From Telopea speciosissima (lineage: Eukaryota > Streptophyta > Magnoliopsida > Proteales > Proteaceae): a stretch of 64,000 nt of DNA. The DNA lies in contig NC_057926.1 of NCBI RefSeq assembly GCF_018873765.1, forward strand, positions 54,635,378 to 54,699,377, in the 5' to 3' direction. The notes under the pieces are model-generated. The model saw only the letters and a list, made by a program, of their open reading frames with translations. It searched no databases and had not been told where the DNA came from. This document shows, in pieces, positions 33,851 through 45,479 of this stretch. Numbering within the stretch: position 1 is the first letter of the stretch; each line of letters opens with the position of its first letter. The position numbers and the translations under genes are program-made.

Positions 33851-35419
33851 TTAAGCATTCTCCTCCATCCCATTTCCTTCTTCAGACTCGGCGGCATCAC
33901 CGGATATTTCCTCAAGAGATTTTCCCCTTGCATCGGGCACCAAGAACGTAAAAATCAATCCCAAGAAGTCGGTCGCAGCAAGCAAGTAAAATGTGTTTTG
34001 TATACCGATACCAGCAGGCGCGTTCCCTGCGGCATACACGAAGCCGAATGCCCCGACGATTGCCCCAGCCTTACCAGATGCTGCCGATATACCATGGCAA
34101 GTTGACCTAAACCTTGCTGGGAATATTTCCGCCGGCACCACAAAAGTTGTGGCATTAGGCCCAAAATTGGAAAAGAAGAAAGTGAACGCATACATGACCA
34201 CGAAGCCAGCTTGGTGCCCAGGAACCTTCCAGTAAGTGTAAGGAATGGCAAGTCCAAGCATGAAGGCCATCATGAAGAAGAAACCCATCAATTGAATTAC
34301 AAACCTACCAATGTAATCAATGAAAGCCACCGTAAACCAATACCCAGGAATGGTACCACAAAGAGCAATGATGGTTTGTGCCCTCGCAATCATGTACATC
34401 TCTTGAATTGCACTCATGGTCTGTGGAGCAGGGAGCCAATTCACTGCGGTGAAGATGTCCTTCTGGAACAGACTCTGACTGTAAAACGCAATGTCTAGGA
34501 AGAACCATGTTGTGGAGGTTCCAAGTAAGTGAAGCCCATGTCGACGAAGGAATTCTTTAGAGAAAAACCCATATGAGTTGGAGGCCGACATTGCCATCCT
34601 CTCCACTTTGTCTGGCTCTGCTTCCAACTCCACTTGCAACACAGTCACCATATCCGCTGCGGCCTTTTTGGCATTCCGGGCGACGAGGGCGGTGTAACGA
34701 GCGGTCTCAGGCATCTTCATACGCCAATAGTAAGTAAGTGCTGCAGGAAGGGCACCCACCATCAATATTATTCTCCAGGCGTAGTCGGCCTGTGGCACAG
34801 TGGAGGCGGTTGCGTTAATGTCGTAAGCCGGAGCAGGGTAAGAGGCGTTGAATGCTGAAGAAACGATGAGAGCAATGATTCCACTGAATAAGTATCCAAA
34901 GCCTTGCATGGCGAAGACTGCAGCAATGAAAGCACCTCGGGTCTTCTTGTTAGCATACTCGGACATTATGGTAGCTGACAATGGGTAGTCACCTCCAATG
35001 CCGAAACCTAACCAGAATCTGAAAAAACATAAGGTAGCCACCACTCCTTTGGCGCTGGAGCCAAAGGAAAGGCCAGAGGCAATAGAGCAGACGACCATGA
35101 GCATAAGTGTGACACCATAGACACGCTTTCGACCCATCTTGTCACCGAGCCAGCCAAAGAAGAGCTGGCCGGCTAGGGTGCCAACGAGGGCCACACCAGT
35201 GACGGCTGAGTTAGCACTGTTGGATAATACACCAGGGGTAGTTGATCCAGGTGTGTAGTAATAAATGCGACCAATCAATTTGGTGATGAGGGAAACACAG
35301 AAGAGGTCATAGGAGTCGGTGAAGAAACCCATACCAGCAACCACAATTGCAGTGAAGTGGTATAACTGGGTCTTCGCCACATCAAGTGCTTTAAGCACTT
35401 GTAGCTCTTCCCTAGCCAT
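33851..35419 (-). CDS. High-affinity phosphate transporter, copy 4 (type B, intact)
   Basis: Open, intronless 522-codon PHT1 frame. It should be a 12-helix MFS H+/phosphate symporter of the plasma membrane. Seen: FFTDSYDLF (32-40), [14 protein letters not shown] (89-102), [13 protein letters not shown] (142-154), the central loop [37 protein letters not shown] with the family's Trp/Asp/Tyr site residues, [20 protein letters not shown], and the acidic tail [13 protein letters not shown]. Within type B it is odd in having SSAK at 121-124 where copies 3, 6 and 7 have STAN; copy 2 (type A) also has SSAK, so a small conversion patch is possible. It is the last minus-strand copy and is head to head with copy 5. 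P1BS and TATA are intact. Confidence 0.96.
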   Translation of the reverse strand: MAREELQVLKALDVAKTQLYHFTAIVVAGMGFFTDSYDLFCVSLITKLIGRIYYYTPGSTTPGVLSNSANSAVTGVALVGTLAGQLFFGWLGDKMGRKRVYGVTLMLMVVCSIASGLSFGSSAKGVVATLCFFRFWLGFGIGGDYPLSATIMSEYANKKTRGAFIAAVFAMQGFGYLFSGIIALIVSSAFNASYPAPAYDINATASTVPQADYAWRIILMVGALPAALTYYWRMKMPETARYTALVARNAKKAAADMVTVLQVELEAEPDKVERMAMSASNSYGFFSKEFLRRHGLHLLGTSTTWFFLDIAFYSQSLFQKDIFTAVNWLPAPQTMSAIQEMYMIARAQTIIALCGTIPGYWFTVAFIDYIGRFVIQLMGFFFMMAFMLGLAIPYTYWKVPGHQAGFVVMYAFTFFFSNFGPNATTFVVPAEIFPARFRSTCHGISAASGKAGAIVGAFGFVYAAGNAPAGIGIQNTFYLLAATDFLGLIFTFLVPDARGKSLEEISGDAAESEEGNGMEENA

Positions 35420-35529
35420 GCTTGCTACCTTGCTACCTTGTTACCTTGCTACCTCTCTTCTCAGACGATGGATCAGTTATTGTTTTGTTGATAGCCTTCT
35501 TCTTGCAACAATCACTTAGAATGGTATGC

Positions 35530-35592
35530 TTTTATAGTAATTGTTGCAGAGTTCTAATTGATTGGATGTGCGCCTCCATGTACGGAATATGC
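35530..35592 (-). promoter_or_regulatory. P1BS and TATA box of PHT1 copy 4
   Basis: GAATATGC at 35585-35592 fits GNATATNC. TATAAAA lies at 35530-35536 on the minus strand. Confidence 0.78.
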
Positions 35593-36212
35593 TGCTTCAT
35601 AAGTCAACTTATAGGATCATCATCAACAGTCGGTGCAACTGCATGATACACCCGTTTCTTTATAATTTAGCGAGTTTAGTTTTTTCGTACGTACATGAAA
35701 GAGGCAACCAATTGGTGCCCTTCACATGGTGCTTATTTAAGAATTTACTTGCACCTGTACATTCCGTGCAGAGGAATAGAGGATCCATTCTTAAATTCAG
35801 ACCAATCTGTCGCATACAAATTCTTGGGTCGTATGTACTGGAAAGTTTTCTCTTTCAGAGTCAAACCCCAACCCCTCCAATCTTGGTCAAACAAATAAAA
35901 AAACAAAAACAGTCGAAATATAAAAATCATATTAACTTTTGGTATGTAGATATTCATTTAGGCTGTCTTCTTTACCATAAAAAACATTTAGGCTCTGTTT
36001 GTTTCAGTGTAAATTTCTACGAATCACTAACAATTCGCTACGAATCCATTTGGTCCATCCATCAATTCCTCTCAATGTGTACCAATCAAGTATTAATTTC
36101 ATGTTTTCCAAGAAATGTGTGGTCCTCTTGGGCCCCATTCTAGCTCTAGTATACCCCTAAGTGGGCCCCTTGCAATTAAAAAAAATAAGAGTTGGATTGA
36201 AGCACAAAAACA
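35593..36212. other. Upstream flank of copy 4
   Basis: Partly alignable with the flank of copy 3 (GGAAAGTTTT...AGTCAAACCC), then unique. A GGCTCTGTTTGTTTC string near 35991 resembles one end of a common plant MITE, but no partner end was seen. Open frames here carry no recognised motif. Confidence 0.5.
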
Positions 36213-36221
36213 AAAAGTGGG

Positions 36222-36412
36222 GGAAAATTACTCTCTCCAATTCCCTAAAGCCCGGCAGTGCTACGTGTAGATGCTGATATGTGGTAGCTCGGACATCCAA
36301 CGGTGTGCTATGTCAAGCTCGGACCATTGGATGTCTGAGCTGCCATGCGTCAGCATCTCTACCTAACACTACCGAACTGCCAAGCTTTAAGAATTGGAGA
36401 GGATAATAATCC
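36222..36412. mobile_element. Hairpin MITE, 9-bp TSD
   Basis: Starts GGAAAATTACTCTCTCCAAT and ends ATTGGAGAGGATAATAATCC. The inner arms hold GACATCCAACGG and its partner CCATTGGATGTC. Flanking 9-mers AAAAGTGGG and AAAAGTAGG match at 8 of 9. Confidence 0.86.
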
Positions 36413-36421
36413 AAAAGTAGG

Positions 36422-37188
36422 GTGAAAAACGAGCTATCCATGACACTTTGGCATGTGCCATGGTATGTGACATGACATACAATGATAGCCCTTTGGTGAA
36501 GAACTGATTAAATTAAATGTATAAGTTGTAACCATCAAACATTCTAACATTGAATCTATCATCTTTCTTTCATTTATTTGTTTATTTAGTTAATTTTTTT
36601 TGGATTATAAACTGTAACTAGTCATGTGGTTTCTATGCCTAGACATAGGATCGTATGAAATTATCGTTCAATCCCCAATGAACTAAAAAATCTCATTCAG
36701 TTAAATTTTCATGTACTCGCTCTTATTGGTCCCCACACTGGTGCAGGCGCTACACGACTAGACAAATTTTTTACTTGAAAAAAAGATTGCTACACTAGCT
36801 TGTACAGATTCCTTTATACCCTTATCGCATAATGAACACTAATCCATAATGCACATTTCTCTCTCTCCTATTGTGACTATCTAGGCCCATATGGATGATA
36901 TCATTTTTCAACCGCTCATTAATTGTAGTGTGTAAATTTCTTCTTTCACTTCCTTTCTAGAAAATCTTCTCCCTTTTTTTATAGGAAAATTTTGGCGTGA
37001 AGTAGATCAATAGCTTAGTGACATGATTCACTTGAAGCAACTGGAAGTCTTTTATGTTTAGTTTTGTGTATATCTATCAAGGGAAATAGAATAAAAGTAG
37101 TTGAAGGCATAATTCCCCTGCATTCTTATGATGGTATTTTATATGATCCACGTCGTTATGAGATAAACCTTCACAAGTCACAACTCTC
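36422..37188. other. Intergenic; start of the flank of copy 5
   Basis: Near 36995 it carries GTGAAGTAGATCAATAGCTTAG, the plus-strand form of the motif found upstream of the other copies. The mirror point of the array therefore lies between about 35.7 and 37.0 kb. No gene seen. Confidence 0.6.
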
Positions 37189-37196
37189 CCTCCCCC

Positions 37197-38274
37197 CATG
37201 GAACAAAAACTCGATCGAAACCTGTCGAAACCACCGAGTTAACTCGGTTTCCGAGGTTTCCGAGACGAGTTGAAGGGGGATTTTATAAAATCCCTGAATT
37301 CGACAGGGTCTCAATGGTTTCGACTGGTTTTGACCATATTTCAGTGGTTTCGACACATATGCCCATCGAAACTAGGGGAAACTTGGGTCGAAACTAGGAC
37401 AGACAGGTATTTATGCCAAAAACCAGGACAAACACTTAGTTATGTCTAATATCATTTATGTATTTGTATTGATTTTGTATTTGTATTTCATTTATTGTAT
37501 TTGTATTGCTTTCGTATTTGTATTTCATTTACTTATGATATTATTCATAAATAAGCAAATACCCCTTATTTAAATCCAATAAAAATAGTTAAAAAATCAA
37601 ATTCCAAAAAGAAAAAAAGTCAAACCCCCAATTCAAGAACAAAAACTGGATTTTCGACGGTAGGTGCAATTTTTAACTTTCTAATGCTGGGGTTTTTCTC
37701 AAATCTAAAAATTTCATAAATCTTAATATGGTAAAACATTGCTACAAACAAAAAGTGCGGTAAAATATTCATTTGTTTTGATGTCCAAAAAAATATTTTC
37801 ATTTAGAGCGATTTTGACAGCATTTGTGCACACCAAATTAAGTTTGACGGGTACATAACTCCTTCAATATAAATCAGATTTAAGAAATCTTGGACTTATT
37901 GGAAAGCTATCAAGACAAAGCTTTCTAACAAATCCATGATTGCTTAAATCTAATTTATATTAAAAGAATTATGTTCCGGTCAAACTTTATTTGATACCAT
38001 GTCCAAGAATAATATACAGTATCAAACTTGGATCAAAACCACAAGCAATATTTTTAGTGTTCTCTATGTTAAACTAATGCATAGATTGAGTTTAAAATGT
38101 CAAAAATAGGCAACACAACCAGAATCAGGGCAAAAAAAACTTCTGGGCCTCGAAACCAAGATTCGAGTTAGCCTGGAGAAAGTCCCAAGTTTCGACCGAG
38201 ATATGGTCGAAACCGAGACGAACTCGTTTTCTGGCTAATCGAAACCTATTCGAAACCCGAGTTTTAAAACCTTG
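37197..38274. mobile_element. hAT-like non-autonomous DNA transposon
   Basis: 1078 bp flanked by a perfect 8-bp duplication CCTCCCCC (37189-37196 and 38275-38282), the size made by hAT elements. The right end read inward is CAAGGTTTTAAAACTCGG and the left is CATGGAACAAAAACTCG. Both subterminal regions are packed with short TCGAAAC/GTTTCGA repeats. No transposase frame is seen; the centre is AT-rich. Confidence 0.82.
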
Positions 38275-38367
38275 CCTCCCCCTTCCCCTGTTTCTTTTTT
38301 ACCCTAACACATCTGATCACATAATCAAATAGAACTCTCAAAATCAAATAAAAAATCAAAATTTTAA

Positions 38368-38559
38368 GGCAAAATAATCCGTTCCAATTCCTACAAGTGT
38401 GCAGTACGATAGTGCTAGGTGGAGATGTCGACACCTGGCAGCTTGGACATTCAACGATCTTAGCTTATTGATATCCACCGTTGGATGTCTGAACGGTCAG
38501 ATGTCGACATCTCCACCTAGCACTGCCGTACTTTTAGGAATTGAAGAGGATTAAAATCC
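38368..38559. mobile_element. Hairpin MITE
   Basis: Arms GTGCTAGGTGGAGATGTCGAC and its complement around a short loop, with outer CCAATTCCTACAAG. It is related to 36222-36412 in both outer and inner arms. The target duplication is unclear. Confidence 0.78.
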
Positions 38560-38937
38560 ACTTTTGAGATATGGATTGAAACATATGGATGGTTGAGACT
38601 ACAAGATGCCAATTATACAACAATACATAAGGGGATTAAAGTCCACTTTTGTCTATACTGTTCATCCAATGACCAGAACTACCACATCATGATTCAATGT
38701 GCCAAAAAACCAGTGATTGTTTCTCTTTCACCGATGGATTTTGTTTGAGCTTCGTAGAAATTCTGTTTATTTTTTTTTTCTTTTCTTTTAATGATTTTTC
38801 TTGTTACCAAAAAAAAAACCTAGATGGGCTTTTGAGGAAAGGATTCATCCACGAGCAATGAAAAGAATGATTAGGTTAATTTTTTTTTGCGTCAAATAAT
38901 AATGATATGATGATAATGTAGTCAATAATAATTGTAA
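38560..38937. other. Flank of copy 5, no gene
   Basis: AT-rich array flank containing the CTACCACATCATGATTCAATG stretch also found (in reverse) upstream of copy 3 near 22595. Nothing else recognised. Confidence 0.5.
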
Positions 38938-39083
38938 GGGAAAAAGATCTATACTTGGTGGTGTTTCCTACGCTCTCCAATGGGTGAGCATGACTGGGTA
39001 TCTACCTAAGGGGGTATAGGCATCATCTCACGGTGCATTGTGAGAGGGCACAGGAAACACCACCAAGTAGAGATCTCTTGCGC
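38938..39083. mobile_element. Hairpin MITE, 9-bp TSD
   Basis: Starts GGGAAAAAGATCTATACTTG and ends CAAGTAGAGATCTCTTGCGC. The arms contain TGGTGGTGTTTCCT. Flanking 9-mers TAATTGTAA and TAATCATAA match at 7 of 9. Confidence 0.8.
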
Positions 39084-39109
39084 TAATCATAAATAATGAA
39101 GAAAGAGAA

Positions 39110-39200
39110 GAACAAGAAAACTGTTGTCCACGACGGAAATAGAGGACTGGAGATGGGATTGGTATGTGTGGCTTATGGTTTTAGGAACCAAGTTATTATT
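39110..39200 (+). repeat. WRW block, copy upstream of PHT1 copy 5
   Basis: Reads in frame as TEIEDWRWDWYVWLMVLGTK, matching the frames at 29660 and 62300. Confidence 0.65.
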
Positions 39201-39351
39201 TCTTCTATTTAACATGCTTTCTAAATGAACATCCAAAATATATAAGTTGTAGGAATATAATTATATATGTATATTTCCTTTCATTTTTATTTAACCTAGT
39301 GCAGGTTTGACTATTTCGAATAAAAGTTTCTATCATGGGTAGAAGTCTATT

Positions 39352-39520
39352 GGATTTGGACCTTCTACGGCTGACCGTCCTACCTATGCTGCACAAACAT
39401 AGGGTCACACACAAAGATCACCTTACCCCTACCTGAGTGGGAGTAAGGCGGCCTTTGCACGCGATCTTGTGTCTATGGCGTAGGCCAGACGGGCAGCCGT
39501 GCCGTAGAGGATCTGGAACC
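39352..39520. mobile_element. Hairpin MITE, 9-bp TSD
   Basis: Starts GGATTTGGACCTTCTACGGC and ends GCCGTAGAGGATCTGGAACC, with core CACCTTACCCC...GGAGTAAGGCGG. Flanking 9-mers AAGTCTATT and AAGTTTATC match at 7 of 9. Confidence 0.8.
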
Positions 39521-39763
39521 AAGTTTATCAAAAGAGAAAAAAATTCTAACATGGGTAGAACTTTCCGGCCCAAATATATTATGTGGCAGATTTCCTAAAT
39601 TTTCCACAGCTAATAGACTCCAAACATTATTAAAAAAAAGGCAATTGGTGCATCATGCACTTGGAGTCATTATCGTCTACGGTTCCCTAGTTCCTCTCAT
39701 AAGAGGGGGGTGGGACCCACCTGGAGCTCTTGACCGAACAGTCTGCCCAGGTGAGGTCCACCC

Positions 39764-39981
39764 TGTTAGGGTTTAGGGTTTAAGCACAAGGTTGCTTAAA
39801 GCATTACACCCTGAGTATCTAGTTTGGAATACCCAGACTGCTTCCTCCAGCTAGTATTTATAGAAAAACTAAGGTTTAGGTTAGATGGACTAATTACTAG
39901 ATTGCCCCTCACAGCCTGGGTATTAATATAAGTAGGATTATATTAGAATATATAAAGGGATATTACATAAATACCCTTACA
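39764..39981 (-). repeat. 3' LTR of copia copy 2
   Basis: 218 bp, complementary in orientation to 11246-11463. On the plus strand it begins TGTTAGGGTTTAGGG and ends CCCTTACA. Confidence 0.9.
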
Positions 39982-42900
39982 ATCTCCTCCTATGTTCTAC
40001 ATATATCCACCACACATGTATAGAAAATCATTGTTCAATCAGTAATTGAATCAATATAAATTGAATATCAATAATCCAATAAATCAAATAAGTAATAAGT
40101 AAACTTCAAGAAATAAAACTAGGGTTTTAGGTCAAAACTAAACCCAATAATAAATCCGAAGTTCCACATGCAGGTGACTAAACCAAAAGAAATAGACAAA
40201 AGGTAAAGTCCTTGCAATCCATGTGACTTTACTCATCAAGTAAGTCATCCTCATCGAGATCCAGATTCAACCGGTCTCCTCCATCTTCGCCATTCTCTGT
40301 AATTTGTCAAATATGAATTTCATAAGATAATATGAATTCAATCATTTGTACAATAGTATTTAGTTCAACAATAAGAACTTAGTACATTCCTTATATGGTT
40401 GAAGGTAAATCAAAAATAATAAGCATCATCATCAAGATTCTTTACAAGAACTTGATCCTATATAGTCTCTATCATAAGGACCATACCACGTTTCTATTTG
40501 GAATACTGTGGTCGTCATATCAGTCATAGATTTATGTTGTATCATCAAATTTGGAATGGTACACCATACTATGAAAGACATGTCATCAAATTTGGAATGA
40601 CATAAAGACTAACACAATATCATTGAAACATATCAGACATTTTCCATATTCCTTTATGGAATAACAAAGTGAGGAAAACATGAAAATTTGCTACACCATC
40701 AAGTTTGGAATGGTTTCACAAACCCCCATACTTAGTAATCTAACTAAGTTATCTGAAACATATAAACTGTCCCGAATGCTTACCAAGGCTAGATGAGATT
40801 CGAATAATTCAAAACAATACTAGGTTAGATTAAGACCTGACTAAATGGTCTTTAACCCCATCTCCCCCATAGTTTTGAATGTTCGATCTTTGTTCAATCC
40901 CTTTGTAAGGGCATCTGCCATATTATCCTTCGATCTCACATTAATCAAAGTGATAATCCCTTGTTCTGTTCGATAATTTAGCATGGCATGTTTCAGCCTG
41001 ATGTGTCTTCTCTTACCATTAAAGAGTGAGTTATTCACTATCGTCTTTATTGCTTGATTATCACAGAATATAGATATAGGGTTTAATTTGAAACTCCTCA
41101 ATGGAATATTCATGATCAGATCCTTTATCCACTCTGTTTCATCTCCTGCAGAAGCTAGAGCATAAAGTTTTGATTCCATAGGTGACAGAGCAATACCAGT
41201 CTGTCTCTTGGATTTCTATGCTACAACTGCTCCTCCTAGTGTAAATACATAATCACTAGTGGATCTGCTGTCTCCCAAATCTGAGCACCAAGATGCATCA
41301 GAATATCCTTTCAAAGTTGGAGGATGTCCAGTGTAACATAGAACATAACCTAGAGTACCCTTAAGGTATCTCATCAGCCTCGTCAGGGCATCCCAATGCT
41401 CTTTTCCAGGATTACTAGTGAAACGACTCAGCATGCCTACCGTAAAGGCTATGTCTGGCCTAGTGCAACTCATTGCATACATGAGACTACCAATCAATTT
41501 AGAATATTCTAACTAATTCAAAATGTCACCTGTGTTAGGTTTCAACTGTTTGTTATAGTCATAGGGTGTCTTAATCGATTTACAATCACCGTATCCCCAA
41601 CTAGAAAGTAGCCTCTCAATATAATGAGACTGACTAAGGGTGATCCCTTGCTCATCGAAGCTTACTCTCATTCTAATAATGGTGTCTACCACACCAAGAT
41701 CTTTCATGTCAAATTCTTTATACAAGGTTTCTTTAATATCACTCACTACAGAGAGATCAGAACCTAGAATTAACATGTCGTCTACATACAAACAAATAAT
41801 CGCGACCTTATTTGACTCAGACCAAAAGTAAAGACACTTATCCGAGTTGCTGGTCTAAAAACCAAGGCTCTTTACTATCTTGTCAAACTTCTCATGCCAT
41901 AATTTAGGTGCTTGTTTAAGACCATAGAGAGATTTGTTTAATTTACAAACTCTTTTTTCAGAACCTTCCATGACAAACCCTTCAAGTTGGTTTATGTAGA
42001 TTTCTTCTGTTAGGTCTCCATTAAGGAAAGCCGTTTTTACATCCATTTGATGCCCAACATAATGCTCAATAGATGCTTAGGCAAGAAGAATCCTTATCGT
42101 GGGCAAATGACAGACCGGGGAGTAGATGTCAAAATAATCTATCCCTCTCACCTGGGTATAGCCCTTAGCTACTAACTGTGCTTTATACCTGGCTATAGAC
42201 CCATCCGGATTAAGTTTCTTCTTCAGTACCTACTTACACCCTATTGTCTTGGCCCCTCTAGGCAGATCAACAAGGTGTTAGGTCTCATTCTACATTAAAG
42301 AGCTCATTTCCTCATCAATGGCTTCTTTCCATAACAGTGAGTCCCTAGATCTCATCGATTCCTTATAGGTGGATGGATCGGCCTCTAGATGGTAGGTCAC
42401 AAAATCCTCACCAAAATCTTTGGGTACTCTATCTCTAGTAGATACTCTTCTAGATTCTGATTCAGGGAGCATTGTGGGAGTAGTGTCAGAAATAATTGGT
42501 TCAGACTCCAAAGGTGATTCTATAGCCATTTCAGTCAGACCAGGCAAGGTCAGACCTTTATCTCTGAGGAATTTATCTTCAAAGAATATAGCATCCCTAG
42601 ATTCTATCACCAAATTGGTGGATAGATCCAAAAACCGGTCTGCAGCACTGTCTTCTGCACAACCTAGATACACGCAAGTGTTTGTTCTAGTCCTCACCTT
42701 AGGTCTCCTAGGGTCTTGTATCCTAACAAAAGCTATACAGCCCCAAATCTTAAGAGTGTCATATCTACATGGATGGTTATGCCATAGTTCATAAGGTGTA
42801 GAAGTCAGTTTTGAATGTGGTAGTCTATTTAGAATGTGATTTGCAGTCAACACTGCTTCTCCCCAATAGCAAGAGGGCATGTCAGCTGTCAATAACATGG

Positions 42901-43000
42901 AGTTTAACATCTCTATTCACGTCCTGTTCTTTCTTTCAGCTATGCCATTTGATTGAGATGAATAAGGAGTAGTAGTTTCAAGGATTATGGGTTTTAAGAT

Positions 43001-43218
43001 TGTTAGGGTTTAGGGTTTAAGCACAAGGTTGCTTAAAGCATTACACCCTGAGTATCTAGTTTGGAATACCCAGACTGCTGCCTCCAGCTAGTATTTATAG
43101 GAAAACTAGGGTTTAGGTCAAATGGGTTAATTACTAGATTGCCCCTCACAGCCTGAGTATTAATACAAGTAGGATTATATTAGAACATATGAAGGGATAT
43201 TACATAAATACCCTTACA
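43001..43218 (-). repeat. 5' LTR of copia copy 2
   Basis: 218 bp, pairs with 39764-39981. It is followed at once by the CACCC duplication and the right half of the split hairpin. Confidence 0.9.
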
Positions 43219-43341
43219 CACCCTCCTCTTGTGAGAGGAACTAGGGAACCGTACCGGTCAGGGAACCGTACACGAAAAAAATTCCATTCACTTGCAGTCT
43301 TATACAGAAGGTTGCTTTCCTTTAAGTTGACATATGAAGAA

Positions 43342-43405
43342 GCATATTCCATACATGGAGGTGCAGATCCAATCAATTAGAACTCTACAACAATTACTAT
43401 AAAAG
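43342..43405 (+). promoter_or_regulatory. P1BS and TATA box of PHT1 copy 5
   Basis: GCATATTC at 43342-43349 fits GNATATNC. TATAAAAG lies at 43398-43405. The element-split hairpin ends only about 56 bp upstream of the P1BS. Confidence 0.78.
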
Positions 43406-43503
43406 CATACCATTCTTAGTAATTTTTGCAAGAAGAAGAAGAAGGCGGCTATCAACAAAATAATAACTGATCGTCTGAGAAGAGAGCTAGCTAGGTAGCA
43501 AGC

Positions 43504-45071
43504 ATGGCTAGGGAAGAGCTACAAGTGCTTAAAGCACTTGATGTGGCGAAGATCCAGTTATACCACTTCACTACAATTGTGGTTGCTGGTATAGGTTTCT
43601 TCACCGATTCCTATGACCTCTTCTATGTTTCCCTCATCACCAAATTGATTGGTCGCATTTATTACTACACACCTGGATCAACTACCCCTGGTGCATTATC
43701 CAACAACGCAAACTCAGCCATCACTGGTGTCGCCCTCGTTGGTACCCTAGCCAGCCAGCTCTTCTTTGGCTGGCTCGGTGACAAGATGGGTCAAAAGCGT
43801 GTCTATGGTGTCACACTTATGCTTATGGTCGTCTGCTCTATTGTCGCTGGCCTTTCCTTTGGCTCCACATCGAAAGGAATGGTGGCTACCTTGTGTTTCT
43901 TCAGGTTCTAGTTAGGTTTAGGCATTGGAGGTGACTACCCATTGTTAGCTACCATAATGTCCGAGTATGCTAACAAGAAGACCGAGGTGCTTTCATCGCT
44001 GCAGTCTTCGCCATGCAAGGTTTTGGATACTTAGCCAGTGGAATCAGTGCTCTCATCGTTTCTTCAGCATTCAACGCCTCTTACCCTGCTCCAGCTTACA
44101 ACATTAACGCAGCCGCCTCCACTGTGCCACAAGCCGACTACGCCTGGAGAATAATATTGATGGTGGGTGCCCTTCCTGCAGCACTTACTTACTATTGGCG
44201 TATGAAGATGCCTGAGACCGCTCGTTACACAGCCCTCGTCGCCCGAAATGCCAAAAAGGCCGCTGCAGATATGGTGACTGTGTTGCTAGTGGAGTTGGAA
44301 GCAGAGCCAAACAAAGTGGAGAGGATGGCAATGTCGTCCTCCAACTCATATGGGTTTTTCTCTAAAGAATTCCTTCATTGACATGGGCTTCACTTACTTG
44401 GAACCTCCACAACATGGTTCTTCCTAGACATTGCGTTTTATAGTCTGAGTCTGTTCCAGAAGGACATCTTCACCGCAGTAAATTGGCTCCCTCCTCCACA
44501 GACCATGAGTGCAATTCAAGAGATGTACATGATTGCGAGGGCACAAACCATCATTGCTCTTTGTGGTACCATTCCTGGGTACTGGTTTACGGTGGCTTTC
44601 ATTGATTACATTGGTAGGTTTGTAATTTAGCTAATGGGTTTCTTCTTCATGATGGCCTTCATGCTTGGACTTGCCATTCCTTACACTTACTGGAAGGTTC
44701 CTGGGCACCAAGCTGGTTTCGTGGTCATGTATGTGTTCACCTTCTTCTTTTCCAATTTCGGGCCTAATGCGACAACTTTTGTGGTGCCAGCGGAAATATT
44801 CCGGGCGAGATTTAGGTCAACTTGCCATGGTATATCGACAGCATGTGGTAAGGCTCGGGCAATCGTCGGGGCATTCAGCTTCGTGTATGCCGCAGGGAAC
44901 GCACCTGCTGTTATCGGTATACAAAACACATTTTACTTGCTTGCTGCGACCGACTTCTTGGGATTGATTTTTACGTTCTTGGTGCCAGGTGCCAAGGGAA
45001 AATCTCTTGAAGAAATATCCGGTGATGCCGCCGAGTCTGAAGAAGGAAACGGGATGGAGGAGAATGCTTAA
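43504..45071 (+). pseudogene. PHT1 phosphate transporter pseudogene, copy 5 (type B)
   Basis: Full-length homology from ATG 43504 to TAA 45071 and first plus-strand copy. Seen: [23 protein letters not shown] (Arg changed to Gln) and an intact C-terminal half ending MEENA. The frame is broken by TAG at 43909 (Trp in the other copies), a one-base loss near 43984, TGA at 44379 (Arg in others) and TAG near 44628 (Gln in others). Several unique replacements, such as [11 protein letters not shown], show it has drifted longer than copies 3, 4, 6 and 7. It keeps the VPGHQ form also seen in copy 4. No full transporter can be made. Confidence 0.93.
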
Positions 45072-45470
45072 TCGTTAACTAATTTATTTTCTTTTCTTTA
45101 ATTTGTCTGGTGGATATTTTTCATGTAATACATATAGTTGTAATGTCTTATGTGAAGAAGGGCACCCTTGATTTGTGTGTGTTTGAGTTCTCCTTCAACT
45201 GTTGTTGATTTTCATCATGTTCTTTCTTTGTTCTATAATTTCATGTTGGTTGGACGAGCTCTTTTGATCATAACGAAATATAATAATGATGATATATGAC
45301 TTGAATTGATTTTTTCATTCAATAATTAACCTTTTTTTGTTTTTTGCTTATGGTTTAGTTAGTTTTTAAGTGCTCTTTCTTTTTAAATTAAATATTTAAA
45401 CTCATCTATTAGGTTTGTCGCATTTTACTTCTGTATCCATCTAATGGCCAGTCAAATAAGACTCAAATTT
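45072..45470. other. 3' flank of copy 5
   Basis: Shared with copy 6 (TGGATATTTTTCATGTAATAC; GAAGGGCACCCTTGATTTGT), probably the 3' UTR and beyond. Similarity stops near 45460, where LTR-like sequence begins. Confidence 0.65.
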
Positions 45471-45479
45471 TATGGATGT

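Larger units (their letters stand above)
39764..43218 (-). mobile_element. Ty1/copia LTR retrotransposon, copy 2 (fossil)
   Basis: Minus strand, same family as 7581-11463. It has two 218-bp LTRs and, from right to left, integrase, copia-type reverse transcriptase and RNase H regions, with a purine tract next to the low-coordinate LTR. A perfect 5-bp duplication CACCC lies at 39759-39763 and 43219-43223. It is broken, with several breaks, more than copy 1. The two LTRs differ at about 11 of 218 positions by eye (about 5%), suggesting an age of a few million years and older than copy 1. Confidence 0.93.
39664..43285. mobile_element. Hairpin MITE split by a copia element
   Basis: The left half (TACGGTTCCCTAGTTCCTCT at about 39679) and right half (AGAGGAACTAGGGAACCGTA at about 43234) are complementary arms of one hairpin, now 3.5 kb apart because a copia element sits between them. 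Outer flanks ATGCACTTG and ATTCACTTG match at 8 of 9. Confidence 0.82.

Noticed and set aside
35562-36143. 193-codon open frame upstream of copy 4
   Set aside because: Overlaps the promoter and P1BS of copy 4, has no motif and is not conserved in copies 3 or 5.
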